Assembly (NCBI RefSeq): GCF_027947595.1
Contig: NZ_CP116257.1
Location: 5,403,501 to 5,467,500 of the forward strand
Direction of reading: 5' to 3'
Length of the DNA stretch: 64,000 bases
DNA from: Streptomyces lienomycini
Lineage (GTDB): Bacteria; Actinomycetota; Actinomycetes; Streptomycetales; Streptomycetaceae
Shown here: one piece after another, positions 10,346 to 18,396 of the stretch
Layout: each line of letters opens with the position of its first letter
Numbering within the stretch: position 1 is the stretch's first letter
Translations under genes and position numbers: made by a program
The notes under the pieces: generated by a model
What the model saw: the letters and a program-made list of their open reading frames with translations, nothing else
Told to the model about the DNA's origin: nothing
The model's database searches: none

Positions 10346-10928
10346 CGCCCTGGCCCGGCACGCCGGCGAACCGGAGGCTCCAGCGGCCCGCGCGGCCCGT
10401 CACCGTGGTCGTCGACAGCGGCTGGACGTCAAGGTTCCAGTACGTGGCGGGCGGTGCCTTCAGCGCGTAGACCAGCGCGGCCCGGATCACGGAGGGCTCG
10501 GCGACGGCGACGATGCGGTCGCCGTCCTCGCCGGGACGGGTGTCGAGCCAGCCGCCGACCCGGGTGATGAAGGCCAGCAGCGGCTCCCCGCCGTGCGGGG
10601 CGGAGCGCGGATCGGCGAGCCAGGCGTCCACGGCCGCCGGCTCGCGCGCCATCGCCTCACCGAGCGTCAGACCGCGCCACCGGCCCATGTCGCACTCCCT
10701 CAGGGCGAGTTGCACCAGGGGCGCGCAGCCGAGGGCGTCTCCGGTGGCGCGACTGCGGGGCGTCGGCGAGCAGTAGCGCAACTCGGCCGCGGCGAGCGGC
10801 AGCAGGGTGCCCGCGGCGCGCAGCACCTCGTCCCATCCGGCCTGGTCCAGGGGGCGGCCGTCGTCGAAGCGCTCCGCGAGCAGGGGTGAGCTGCGCGCAG
10901 CCGCGACGAACGTGACCCGAAGCGCCAT
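10308..10928 (-). CDS. Histidine-phosphatase-superfamily protein with degenerate RHG motif
   Basis: The protein has 206 residues. The layout follows histidine phosphatases: an N-terminal strand then the catalytic loop, LRYCSPTPRSRATGDALG near 52-68 (the usual 'SPxxRAxxTA' block), an acidic CDMGRWRGLTLGEA near 79-92, and a late AVAEPSVIRAALVYAL (usual 'VsHggvira'). However, the first loop reads VAAARSSPLL rather than the expected (L/V)xRHG, and the late histidine is replaced as well. Both catalytic histidines therefore appear to be lost, so it may bind rather than hydrolyse phosphate esters. The 3' end overlaps the convergent DUF6314 gene. Confidence 0.72.
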   Translation of the reverse strand: MALRVTFVAAARSSPLLAERFDDGRPLDQAGWDEVLRAAGTLLPLAAAELRYCSPTPRSRATGDALGCAPLVQLALRECDMGRWRGLTLGEAMAREPAAVDAWLADPRSAPHGGEPLLAFITRVGGWLDTRPGEDGDRIVAVAEPSVIRAALVYALKAPPATYWNLDVQPLSTTTVTGRAGRWSLRFAGVPGQGATNPVFREGNPL

Positions 10929-11039
10929 GCGGTGATGGTGGAGCGCGGAGCCACCCCGGTCAAGGGGTGTTACCTGTGGTCACCCAGGGTGTACCACGGC
11001 TCACCGACCGCGTCCCGGCGCCGTGGCGGCCCGCCCGCG

Positions 11040-12479
11040 TCAACCGCCCCACGCCCGCGGGCAGGCGGTGCGCAGGCGTCGTACCCCTTCCGCGATCTCT
11101 CCGACGCCCGCGACCGCGGCGAAGCTCAGCCGCAGATGGGCGGCCGGGGGTTCGGCGCTGAAGTACGGGCGGCCGGGGGTGATCGCGACGCCCGCGCGCA
11201 GGGCGGCCGCTGTCAGGGCTCGCTCGTCGGTGCCCTCCGGCAGTCGCGGCCACAGGTGGTAGCCGCCGGACGGGACGTGGGGCAGCGACACCTCGGGCAG
11301 GTGCAGCCGCAGCGCGGACGTCATCGCGTCCCGCCGGGCCCTCAACTCGGCCGAGACAGCGCGCAGATGACGCGGCCAGGCGGGCGAGCCGACGAGTTCC
11401 AGCGCCGCTTCCTGGAGCGGTCGGGGCACGAAGAAGGTGTCGACGACCTGGATGGCCCGCAGGCGTTCGAGGACCGGCCCGCGCGCGGCCAGGGCGCTCA
11501 CCCGGAAGCTGGGCGAGGTCGCCTTGGTCAGCGAGCAGACGTGGACGACGACGCCGTCCGGGTCGTCGGCGGCGAGCGGGGCGGGCAGCGGGCCCGCGTC
11601 CTCGTGCACGAGCCGGCGCACGAAGTCGTCCTCGACGACGAAGGCACCGGCCGCCCGCGCGATGCGCAGCACCTCGCCGCGCCGCTCGGGGGCGAGTACG
11701 GCGCCGGTCGGGTTCTGGAACAGGGGCTGGCAGACGAAGACGCGGGCGCCGGTGGCGCGGAAGGCGTCGGCGAGCAGGGCGGGCCGCACGCCGTCGGCGT
11801 CCACGGGGACGGGCACCGGGCGCAGTCCGGCCGCCCGCGCGATGGCGAGCATGCCGGGGTAGGTCGGGGACTCGACGAGGACGGGGGTGCCGGGCGGGGC
11901 GAGCGCGCGCAGGGCGGTGGTCAGCGCGGACTGGCCGCCCGCGGTGACCAGCACCTCCGCCGCCGTGATGGCGCCGCCGATACCGCGCGCGAACCACTCG
12001 CGCAGCTCCGGCAGCCCTTCCATCGGCGGCCGGCCCCACGCACCGGGCCGTCTCCCGGCCCTGGCCAGAGCCGCCGCCATCGCCCGTTCCGGCTGCAACG
12101 ACGGGTGCAGATAGCCGCCGTTGAACTCCACGACGCCGGGCGGTGGCGCGGCCAGCGAGACCAGCACGCCGGAGGCGTCCACCGAGCGCGGTACGAGGTC
12201 GGCGGCGCCGTCGGCGCTGAGGGCGACCTCCTGCCAGGAGGTGTCCCCGGCGGGTGCGGCCGAGGGGCGCGGCCGGGCCCGGAAGGCGCCGGCGCCGGGC
12301 CGGGTGACGACCAGCCCCTCGGCGGCCAGTTGGGCCAGGGCCCGGGAGACCGTCACCGGGCTCACCCGGAACCGGTCGACGAGGGCCCGGCTGGACGGGA
12401 GCTTTCCGCCGGGTGAGTAGCGGTCGAGCTCCCGCCGCAACACGGCCACCAGGTCAGCGACACTGCTACGCTCATGCAT
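11040..12479 (-). CDS. MocR/PdxR-type GntR regulator with aminotransferase domain
   Basis: The protein has 479 residues, starting at ATG 12479. Residues 1-75 form a GntR winged helix: LRRELDRYSPGGKLPSSRAL with VSPVTVSRALAQLAAEGLV. Residues 110-475 are a fold-type I aminotransferase domain: GQSALTTALRAL, FQNPTGAVLAPERR, FVVEDDFVRRL, and the PLP lysine in SLTKATSPSFRVS. MocR regulators use PLP or an amino-acid-PLP adduct as signal. The start codon overlaps that of the divergent EamA permease by two bases, so the regulator most likely controls that exporter. The effector is unknown. Confidence 0.9.
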   Translation of the reverse strand: MHERSSVADLVAVLRRELDRYSPGGKLPSSRALVDRFRVSPVTVSRALAQLAAEGLVVTRPGAGAFRARPRPSAAPAGDTSWQEVALSADGAADLVPRSVDASGVLVSLAAPPPGVVEFNGGYLHPSLQPERAMAAALARAGRRPGAWGRPPMEGLPELREWFARGIGGAITAAEVLVTAGGQSALTTALRALAPPGTPVLVESPTYPGMLAIARAAGLRPVPVPVDADGVRPALLADAFRATGARVFVCQPLFQNPTGAVLAPERRGEVLRIARAAGAFVVEDDFVRRLVHEDAGPLPAPLAADDPDGVVVHVCSLTKATSPSFRVSALAARGPVLERLRAIQVVDTFFVPRPLQEAALELVGSPAWPRHLRAVSAELRARRDAMTSALRLHLPEVSLPHVPSGGYHLWPRLPEGTDERALTAAALRAGVAITPGRPYFSAEPPAAHLRLSFAAVAGVGEIAEGVRRLRTACPRAWGG

Positions 12480-12513
12480 GAGAGCACAGAGTAGCGCTAT
12501 CGCACCTTCCGGG
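12471..12513. promoter_or_regulatory. Palindromic operator candidate at overlapping divergent starts
   Basis: CTCATGCATGAG (12471-12482) is a perfect 12-base palindrome that contains both start codons. Just downstream, GCTATC...GATAGC forms a second inverted repeat near 12494-12513 with a spacer of about 11 bases. No other intergenic DNA separates the two genes, so promoters and operator must lie inside this region or within coding sequence. Confidence 0.45.
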
Positions 12514-13404
12514 ATAGCAGTCGGCGCGACGGACGCGGACACCGGCGGCAGGTCGTTCGGCACCGTCCAGGCCGCCCTCGGTGTCGTCGCCTTCTCCCTC
12601 ACCTTCCCCGCCACCGTCTGGGGTCTGGAGGGCTTCGGCCCCTGGTCCCTGATCGCCGTGCGCAGCATCCTGGCCGCCGCGGTCGCCGGGGCCTGTCTGC
12701 TCCTCCTGCGGGTGGCACCGCCCGAGCGGCGGCACTGGTTCGGCCTCGCGGTGGTCGGCGCCGGGGTGGTGCTGGGCTTCCCGCTGCTGACCACGCTCGC
12801 GTTGCAGACCTCGACCACCGCGCACGCCGCCGTGGTGGTGGGCCTGCTCCCGCTGACCACCGCGCTGCTGTCCGCCCTGCGCATCGGCACCCGCCCCTCG
12901 CGCACCTTCTGGATCGCGGCCCTGGCGGGTGCGGCGGCCGTCATCGCGTTCACGGTGCAGCAGAGCGGCGGCGCGCTGACCTCGGCCGACGCGTATCTCT
13001 TCGCGGCACTGCTGGTGTGCGCGGCCGGTTACACGGAGGGCGGCCGGCTGGCCCGGGTGATGCCGGGCTGGCAGGTCATCGGCTGGGCGCTGGTGCTGTG
13101 CGTGCCGGTGACGGTGCCGATGGCGGCGGTGGCGCTGTCGTACGAGCCGGTGCACCTGACGGCGCACAGTGTGACCGGGCTGCTGTGGGTGGCGATCGGC
13201 TCGCAGTTCCTCGGTCTGGTCGTCTGGTACCGGGGCATGGCGGCGATCGGCATCCCGAAGGCCAGCCAGTTGCAGCTGGCCCAGCCGCTGCTCACACTGG
13301 TGTGGTCGGTACTTCTCCTGGGCGAGCACCTGACGGTGGCCGCTCCGCTGACGGCCGCGGCCGTCCTGGTGTGCATCGCCGTCACCCAGCGGGCCCGGGG
13401 CTGA
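12478..13404 (+). CDS. EamA/DMT-superfamily permease
   Basis: The protein has 308 residues. Ten hydrophobic helices in two five-helix repeats can be followed from AALGVVAFSLTFPATVWGLEG (about 25-45) to LTAAAVLVCIAVTQRARG at the end. The second repeat carries ASQLQLAQPLLTLVWSVLLLGE, which is the typical EamA motif near the eighth to ninth helix. Members export amino acids or metabolites from the cytoplasm. ATG 12478 is used as the start; it has no clear ribosome site, so the mRNA may be leaderless. Paired head-to-head with a MocR regulator, an arrangement common for PLP-linked or amino-acid exporters. Confidence 0.88.
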   Translation: MRAQSSAIAPSGIAVGATDADTGGRSFGTVQAALGVVAFSLTFPATVWGLEGFGPWSLIAVRSILAAAVAGACLLLLRVAPPERRHWFGLAVVGAGVVLGFPLLTTLALQTSTTAHAAVVVGLLPLTTALLSALRIGTRPSRTFWIAALAGAAAVIAFTVQQSGGALTSADAYLFAALLVCAAGYTEGGRLARVMPGWQVIGWALVLCVPVTVPMAAVALSYEPVHLTAHSVTGLLWVAIGSQFLGLVVWYRGMAAIGIPKASQLQLAQPLLTLVWSVLLLGEHLTVAAPLTAAAVLVCIAVTQRARG

Positions 13405-13434
13405 GCGCGGCACACAGGTGAGGAGGCCTCACGG

Positions 13435-13632
13435 ATGCACGCAACCAAGGGCGACCAGCTGGTCCAGCACGGCCGGGTGGTCGGTGAACACGACAAGGTC
13501 GCGGAGATCGTCGAAGTCATGGGCGCGCAGGGCGCTCCCCCGTACCGGGTCCGGTTCGAGGAGGACGGGCACGAAGCGGTGTGCTCGCCCGGCCCCGACG
13601 CGGAGATCCGGCACCGGGAGATGCGGCTCTAG
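13435..13632 (+). CDS. DUF1918 small protein
   Basis: The protein has 65 residues. The pattern MHATKGDQLVQHGRVVGEHDKVAEIVEV followed by GAPPYRVRFEEDGHEAVCSPGPD is a standard DUF1918 domain, an SH3-like small beta-barrel of unknown function common in actinobacteria. ATG 13435 follows GGAGG. The ribosome site lies in a short hairpin, GTGAGG-AGG-CCTCAC (13418-13432). It follows the EamA permease by 30 bases and may be cotranscribed. Cytoplasmic. Confidence 0.85.
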   Translation: MHATKGDQLVQHGRVVGEHDKVAEIVEVMGAQGAPPYRVRFEEDGHEAVCSPGPDAEIRHREMRL

Positions 13633-13650
13633 CGCTGTCGCGGACGCGGG

Positions 13651-14892
13651 TCAGCGCGGGGCGGTGGCCGGCTGCGTGTAGTGGTCGGCCGCCAGCCGCG
13701 CCATCGCGCCCCCGCGGTCCTCGGCGACGTCCTTCGCGGAGAAGTAAACGTGCCCCCGGACCTCGGGGTACCGCGCGGCCAGCGCGAGGTGGCGGGACAG
13801 TTCGGCGGGGTCCTGCCAGGCCGCGGGCTGCGCCGGGTCCCCGGACTTGTACAGCGCCTCCCCCACGTACAGCTGGGTGCGGCTGCCCTTGGCCACCTCG
13901 GCCCACCAGGGCAGCAGCTTCGCGTAGTCGGCGCCGTCCAGGCCGATGTTCCAGTACAGCTGCGGCACGACGTAGTCGATCCAGCCCTCGCGGACCCACG
14001 TGCGGGTGTCGGCGTACAGGTCGTCGTACGTCTGCACGCCCGCGCGGGTGTCCGAGCCCCGCTCGTCGGTGGCGGCGTTGCGCCACACGCCGAACGGGCT
14101 GACGCCGAAGCGGGCGGCCGGCCGGATCCGCTTCACGCGCTCCGCGGTCTCGCGCACCAGCCGGTCGATGTTGTCCCGCCGCCAGGCGGCCTTCGTGGCG
14201 AAGCCGGTACCGAGGGTGCTGAAGGTCCCGCCGTCCTCGAAGGTCTGGCCTGCCACGGGGTAGGGGTAGAAGTAGTCGTCGAAGTGCACGCCGTCCACGG
14301 CGTACTTCTCCACCGCGTCCATCATCGCGTCCTGCACGAAGGCCCGGACCTCGGGCAGCCCCGGGTTGTAGTACAGCTGCCCGCCGTAGGGCACCACCCA
14401 GCCGGGGTTCTTACGCGCCGGGTGGGAGGAGACGAGGCGGGCCGGGTCGGCGTGGGTGGCGACGCGGTACGGGTTGAACCAGGCGTGCAGTTGCAGGCCG
14501 CGGGCGTGCGCCTCCTGCACGGCCGTGCCCAGCGGGTCCCAGCCCGGGTCGCGGCCCTGGCTGCCGGACAGGTACTGCGACCAGGGCTCGTACGCCGAGG
14601 GCCACAGCGCGTCGGCCGACGGCCGCACCTGGAGGAACACCGTGTTCAGACGGTGCCGGACCGCGTTGTCGAGGTGCTCGACCAGCTCCGCGCGCTGCTC
14701 GGCGGCGCGCAGTCCGGCCCGGGTGGGCCAGTCCCGGTTGGCCACGGTGGCCAGCCACATGCCCCGCATCCCGGCGGCGGCGCTGCGCGAGGGCGGCGGC
14801 TCGGCGGGGCCGGGGGCCGCCGACGCCCTGGGCACCGCGGTGAACGCCGACAACGCCGCCACCGTGAAGGCACGGCGCGAGACACGGCCCAT
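13651..14892 (-). CDS. Tat-exported glycoside-hydrolase-like protein (GHL10 / DUF187)
   Basis: The protein has 413 residues, starting at ATG 14892 with AGGAGG upstream. The N-terminus VSRRAFTVAALSAFTAVPRASA is a twin-arginine signal peptide. The body matches the GHL10 (formerly DUF187) TIM barrel: MRGMWLATVANRDWP near 42, NTVFLQVRPSADALW near 85, LHAWFNPYRV near 140, VDGVHFDDYFYPYP near 205 (paired acidic residues at the expected catalytic place), and YVVPQLYWN near 305. Relatives cleave peptidoglycan or polysaccharide glycosidic bonds; the substrate here is not known. Extracellular. Confidence 0.87.
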   Translation of the reverse strand: MGRVSRRAFTVAALSAFTAVPRASAAPGPAEPPPSRSAAAGMRGMWLATVANRDWPTRAGLRAAEQRAELVEHLDNAVRHRLNTVFLQVRPSADALWPSAYEPWSQYLSGSQGRDPGWDPLGTAVQEAHARGLQLHAWFNPYRVATHADPARLVSSHPARKNPGWVVPYGGQLYYNPGLPEVRAFVQDAMMDAVEKYAVDGVHFDDYFYPYPVAGQTFEDGGTFSTLGTGFATKAAWRRDNIDRLVRETAERVKRIRPAARFGVSPFGVWRNAATDERGSDTRAGVQTYDDLYADTRTWVREGWIDYVVPQLYWNIGLDGADYAKLLPWWAEVAKGSRTQLYVGEALYKSGDPAQPAAWQDPAELSRHLALAARYPEVRGHVYFSAKDVAEDRGGAMARLAADHYTQPATAPR

Positions 14893-15068
14893 GGGAAGTC
14901 CTCCTGAACGCTGCGGATCCGCGGGGTCACGGATCGTGTACGGGGCCTCAGCATGCCCGACCCGGAGGACGGATCCGTGGCCATTCGGAGGTAACGTGCT
15001 CGATCGGAGCAGACGCCGGGGACCCCGGCGGACCTGCTGCCAGCCGTGGAGTCAGCGAAAGGGACGAT

Positions 15069-15941
15069 GTGACCGGCATCTCGGGAGATATCGCACGCGT
15101 CGGCGTGGTGGGCTGCGGTCAGATGGGGGCGGGCATCGCCGAGGTGTGCGCCCGCTCCGGCCTGGAGGTGATGGTCGCCGAGACCACCGGCGAGGCTCTG
15201 GAGATCGGCCGTACCCGGCTGTACAACTCGCTGACCAAGGCCGCCGAGCGCGGCAAGATCTCGGAGGAGGAGCGGGACGCGACGCAGGCACGCCTCAGCT
15301 TCACCACCGACCTCGGCGAGTTCGCCGACCGCGATCTGGTGATCGAGGCCGTCGTCGAGAACGAGCAGGTCAAGACCGAGATCTTCCAGGTGCTGGACCA
15401 GGTCGTGACCCGGCCGGACGCGATCCTGGCCTCCAACACCTCCTCGATCCCGCTGGTGAAGCTGGCGGTCGCCACCTCGCGGCCCGACCACGTCATCGGC
15501 ATCCACTTCTTCAACCCGGCCCCGGTGCAGCAGCTCGTCGAGCTGATCCCGGCGCTCACCACCTCCGAGGGCACGCTCAGCCGCGCGCAGCTGTTCACCG
15601 AGAAGGTGCTGGGCAAGCACGCGATCCGCGCCCAGGACCGCTCCGGCTTCGTCGTCAACGCGCTGCTGATCCCGTACCTGCTCTCCGCGATCCGGATGTT
15701 CGAGTCGGGCATCGCCAGCCGCGAGGACATCGACAACGGCATGGAGATGGGCTGCGCCCACCCCATGGGCCCGCTGAAGCTGGCCGACCTGATCGGCCTG
15801 GACACGGTCGCCTCGGTCGCGTACTCGATGTACGAGGAGTACAAGGAGCCGCTGTACGCCGCTCCGCCGCTGCTCCAGCGCATGGTCGACGCGGGCCGCC
15901 TCGGCCGCAAGAGCGGCTCGGGCTTCTACTCCTACGGCTGA
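15069..15941 (+). CDS. 3-hydroxybutyryl-CoA / 3-hydroxyacyl-CoA dehydrogenase
   Basis: The protein has 290 residues, starting at GTG 15069 with AAAGGGA upstream. It oxidises (S)-3-hydroxyacyl-CoA with NAD. The Rossmann motif VGVVGCGQMGAGIA is at about 11-24. The catalytic His-Glu dyad lies in GIHFFNPAPVQQLVEL near 142-158, and the conserved SNTSSIPL and DRSGFVVNALLIPYL segments are present. The monofunctional length fits PHB/butyryl-type enzymes rather than multifunctional FadB. Its last 10 bases overlap the convergent NUDIX gene. Cytoplasmic; the pathway cannot be fixed because it stands alone. Confidence 0.93.
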   Translation: MTGISGDIARVGVVGCGQMGAGIAEVCARSGLEVMVAETTGEALEIGRTRLYNSLTKAAERGKISEEERDATQARLSFTTDLGEFADRDLVIEAVVENEQVKTEIFQVLDQVVTRPDAILASNTSSIPLVKLAVATSRPDHVIGIHFFNPAPVQQLVELIPALTTSEGTLSRAQLFTEKVLGKHAIRAQDRSGFVVNALLIPYLLSAIRMFESGIASREDIDNGMEMGCAHPMGPLKLADLIGLDTVASVAYSMYEEYKEPLYAAPPLLQRMVDAGRLGRKSGSGFYSYG

Positions 15942-16474
15942 TCCCGCCCGATCCTGAGGTGGTGCAGGAGGAGCAACGCGGCCGCCATGTTGGCGGCCGG
16001 GACCTCCCCGCGGGCGACCAGGTCGGGGACGAGCTTCAGGGGCACCCATTCCCTGCGGTCCGACTCGAAGTCGTCCACGGGGTGTCCGGCGTAGGTGCCC
16101 TCGTCGGCCCAGTAGATGTGGTGCCGGGCGTCGGTGAGGCCGTTGGAGGGCTCCACGCTCATGAGGTGGTGCAGCGGTCCGGGTCGCCAGCCGGTCTCCT
16201 CCTCCAGTTCCCTGGCCGCCGCCGTCTCGACGTCCTCGCCGTCCTCGACGACGCCGGCCGCGAGTTCCCAGCCCCAGCTGTCGGTGATGAAGCGGTGCCG
16301 CCACAGCAGCAGGACCTCGGCCGCCTCGTTCACGACCGTGGCCACGGCCACGGGGCGCATCCGGATCAGGAAGTGGTCGAGATGCCGGCCGTCCGGTAAC
16401 GCCACATCGGCGAGACTGACGCTGAACCAGCGATTCGAGTACACGTTTTGTTCGCTCTGTTTCGTCCACTGCAC
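15932..16474 (-). CDS. NUDIX hydrolase (ADP-ribose pyrophosphatase-like) with a TTA codon
   Basis: The protein has 180 residues from GTG 16474, chosen because GGAGAGG lies about 10 bases upstream; a longer frame to 16540 lacks a site. The Nudix box begins at GVVEDGEDVE and continues with the REL-EE-TG residues near 75-97. The segment WGWELAAGV before the box resembles ADP-ribose pyrophosphatases. Codon 26 (16397-16399) is TTA, the rare leucine codon read only by the bldA tRNA in Streptomyces, so translation should be limited in vegetative growth. I found no other in-frame TTA in the window. Overlaps the convergent dehydrogenase gene by 10 bases. Confidence 0.88.
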   Translation of the reverse strand: MQWTKQSEQNVYSNRWFSVSLADVALPDGRHLDHFLIRMRPVAVATVVNEAAEVLLLWRHRFITDSWGWELAAGVVEDGEDVETAAARELEEETGWRPGPLHHLMSVEPSNGLTDARHHIYWADEGTYAGHPVDDFESDRREWVPLKLVPDLVARGEVPAANMAAALLLLHHLRIGRDQP

Positions 16475-16583
16475 GGTTCTGCCACCTCTCCTGGAGTAGG
16501 TGGAATATCGCAGCAGCGGTGGGCCCGGCAGCAGGCGCACGACGGCCGCTCACGGCGCAGGGGTGGCGCAGGGGCCCGGAGTG

Positions 16584-17924
16584 CTACAGCGGTACGCGCA
16601 GGGCCCCGTCGATGAGTTCGGCGGCCTCGTCCGTACCCGCGCACCCGCTGCTCACCAGGTGTTCGCGTACCGCGCGCAGTCGGTCGCGCAGACGCTGGGA
16701 CTCCATGCCCCGGGCCTGCTCGGCCATCCGCACGGCGGTCGCCACGGCCTTGTCGGCGTGCCCCTGGCGCAGTTCGATGGTGCTGAGCATGGCCAGTCGG
16801 TGCACGCGGCCCCGGTCGTGCGCGGGGGTGTCGACGGCCGCCGCGGCGTGCTCCCCGGCCGCCGCCAGTTCACCGAGTCTGAGCAGGGCCTCGGCGACCT
16901 GGACGTTGACCAGGCCCGGCTGGACGTAGCCGGTCTCGTCGGGCTCGTGGCCGCGCCGGATGCGCTCGGCGGCCTGCTCGGCCCGGCGGATGCAGGACAG
17001 GGCTCCGGTGCCGTCGCCGAGGTGCGCGTACGCCTTGGCCTGCATCGCGTACAGGTCGGAGGCGAGCGCCGGGGTGATGTGCCGGCCCGCGGCGCGCAGC
17101 GCGGCCTCGGCGAAGGCGACGGCCTGCCGGTACTCCCGCAGGAACAGCGCCTGGTTGACCAGCAGCGCGATGACGTAGGCGCCGAGCCCCCGGTCGCCGC
17201 TGGCCTTGGCCAGCCGGAGCGCCTGGTGGAAGTAGCGCTGCGCGAGGCCGTGCGCGTCGGAGTCGTACGCGCAGATCCCGGCGACGGCCACCAGGCCCCC
17301 GGTGGCCCGGTGCAGGTGACGCCCGGTGGCGTCGGTGTAGCTGCCGCGCAGCAGCGGCGTGGCCTCGGAGTTGAGGAAGCCGACGATGCGGGCGCGGGTC
17401 GCGATGCCGCCGGCCTTGCGGTACATCTGCTCGTAGTGCGTGCGGGCGCAGCGCACCATGTCCAGGTCGGCGGTGGTGACCCGGTGCCGCCCGCCGCGGG
17501 AGACGTCGGTGTCCTCGGGCGGGTTCTCCCACTCCCACACCGGCATCACGGCGGGCGTGCCGGTGAGGGCCGGGGCGCCGAGGATGTGCGGGCGCTGCTG
17601 CTGGTCGGAGCGCCACAGGGCGGTCGCGCGCTCCACGAACCCGGACAGCGAGCCGGTGTGCGGGGCGGCGGGCTCGCCGGGCACGCCGAGGCCGATGGCG
17701 TCGAGCGTGACGGGGCGGTGCAGCCGGGACGCGAGGACCTCGCAGATCAGGTCGGGCACCTGGCCGCGCGGCCGCTGCCCTCTCAACCACCGGGCGACGG
17801 CGGTGTGTTCGTATCTCAGTGCGAGACCGCGGGCTCTTCCCGCCTGGTTGACGTGCGCGGCCAGTCCCGCGTGCGAGATCCCGGCCTCGTCGAGGATCGC
17901 GTCGAGCAGGGTGTTGGGCTGCAT
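16584..17924 (-). CDS. Helix-turn-helix/TPR regulatory protein
   Basis: The protein has 446 residues from ATG 17924. The N-terminus (about 1-75: LLDAILDEAGISHAGLAAHVNQAG, then HTAVARWLRGQRPRGQVPDLICEVLASRL) is an XRE-like DNA-binding head as found in Streptomyces differentiation regulators of the NsdA kind. The rest is helical, with repeat blocks such as GLAQRYFHQALRLAKASGD, REYRQAVAFAEAALRAAG and HLGDGTGALSCIRRAEQAAER, which look like TPR units that may bind a peptide or partner. It has no partner gene adjacent. Role in development is inferred only from family resemblance. Confidence 0.72.
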   Translation of the reverse strand: MQPNTLLDAILDEAGISHAGLAAHVNQAGRARGLALRYEHTAVARWLRGQRPRGQVPDLICEVLASRLHRPVTLDAIGLGVPGEPAAPHTGSLSGFVERATALWRSDQQQRPHILGAPALTGTPAVMPVWEWENPPEDTDVSRGGRHRVTTADLDMVRCARTHYEQMYRKAGGIATRARIVGFLNSEATPLLRGSYTDATGRHLHRATGGLVAVAGICAYDSDAHGLAQRYFHQALRLAKASGDRGLGAYVIALLVNQALFLREYRQAVAFAEAALRAAGRHITPALASDLYAMQAKAYAHLGDGTGALSCIRRAEQAAERIRRGHEPDETGYVQPGLVNVQVAEALLRLGELAAAGEHAAAAVDTPAHDRGRVHRLAMLSTIELRQGHADKAVATAVRMAEQARGMESQRLRDRLRAVREHLVSSGCAGTDEAAELIDGALRVPL

Positions 17925-18396
17925 GGGTGCCCCCCGGTGAATCGGTGCCGACAGCGTAGTGCGTCGGTCTTCACACGGGGTGCGAACGGAGTACGCGCAT
18001 CCGCAGCGTGTGCGCGCTGTCGCGGAGAGTTCCGTGCCGGTTGACTGAAGGGCCTCGAAAGAGGCCGGCCGGGCCGCCGGCTCCCCCTCGTACAGTGCGG
18101 CGGCCCGAATCCACGCCGTCCGCCCGGCCGTCTGCCCGACACTCCGTGGCGGGGCGGACGGCGAGCTGGCTCCACCGGGGGCGTGAGAGAGTTGCGGCGC
18201 GTTCTCCGGCGCGGCTTCGCTGTGGCTGGTCGCGCCCACGCGGCGGAGCCGCACATGTCACAGCCCCGCGTCCCTGAAAAGCAGGGCACGTTGCGCTGAC
18301 GTCCCTCAAGGGGCGCGGGGAACTGCGCGAGCGACCACGACGTACCCGCAGCCGCCGAACCGGCAGAAACCCCACGCCCCTTGGGCGAACCTCGCC
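17925..18396. other. Intergenic region between pheT and the TPR regulator
   Basis: The region spans 472 bases and has no convincing gene. An 89-codon plus-strand frame (18008-18277) has no ribosome site and an arginine/proline-rich shadow composition. The pheT-proximal part carries interspersed repeat copy B and a long-range inverted repeat: AAGGGGCGCGGGG at 18308-18320 against CCCCACGCCCCTT at 18370-18382 (13 pairs, one G-U in the RNA). The regulator's promoter must lie in the lower part, but I see no clear box. Confidence 0.7.
18301..18353 (-). repeat. Interspersed repeat copy B, 3' of pheT
   Basis: The core GGGGCGCGGGGAACTGCGCG starts at 18310 and ACCCGC starts at 18344, again 34 bases later. 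Compared with copies A and C the middle reads GCGACCACGACGT instead of CCAGCCAC. It begins about 45 bases after the pheT stop codon and its core is one arm of the 3' hairpin described above. Confidence 0.9.

Noticed and set aside
18008..18277. 89-codon plus-strand frame between the TPR regulator and pheT
   Set aside because: Arg/Pro-rich, no ribosome site, and located where the regulator's promoter is expected.
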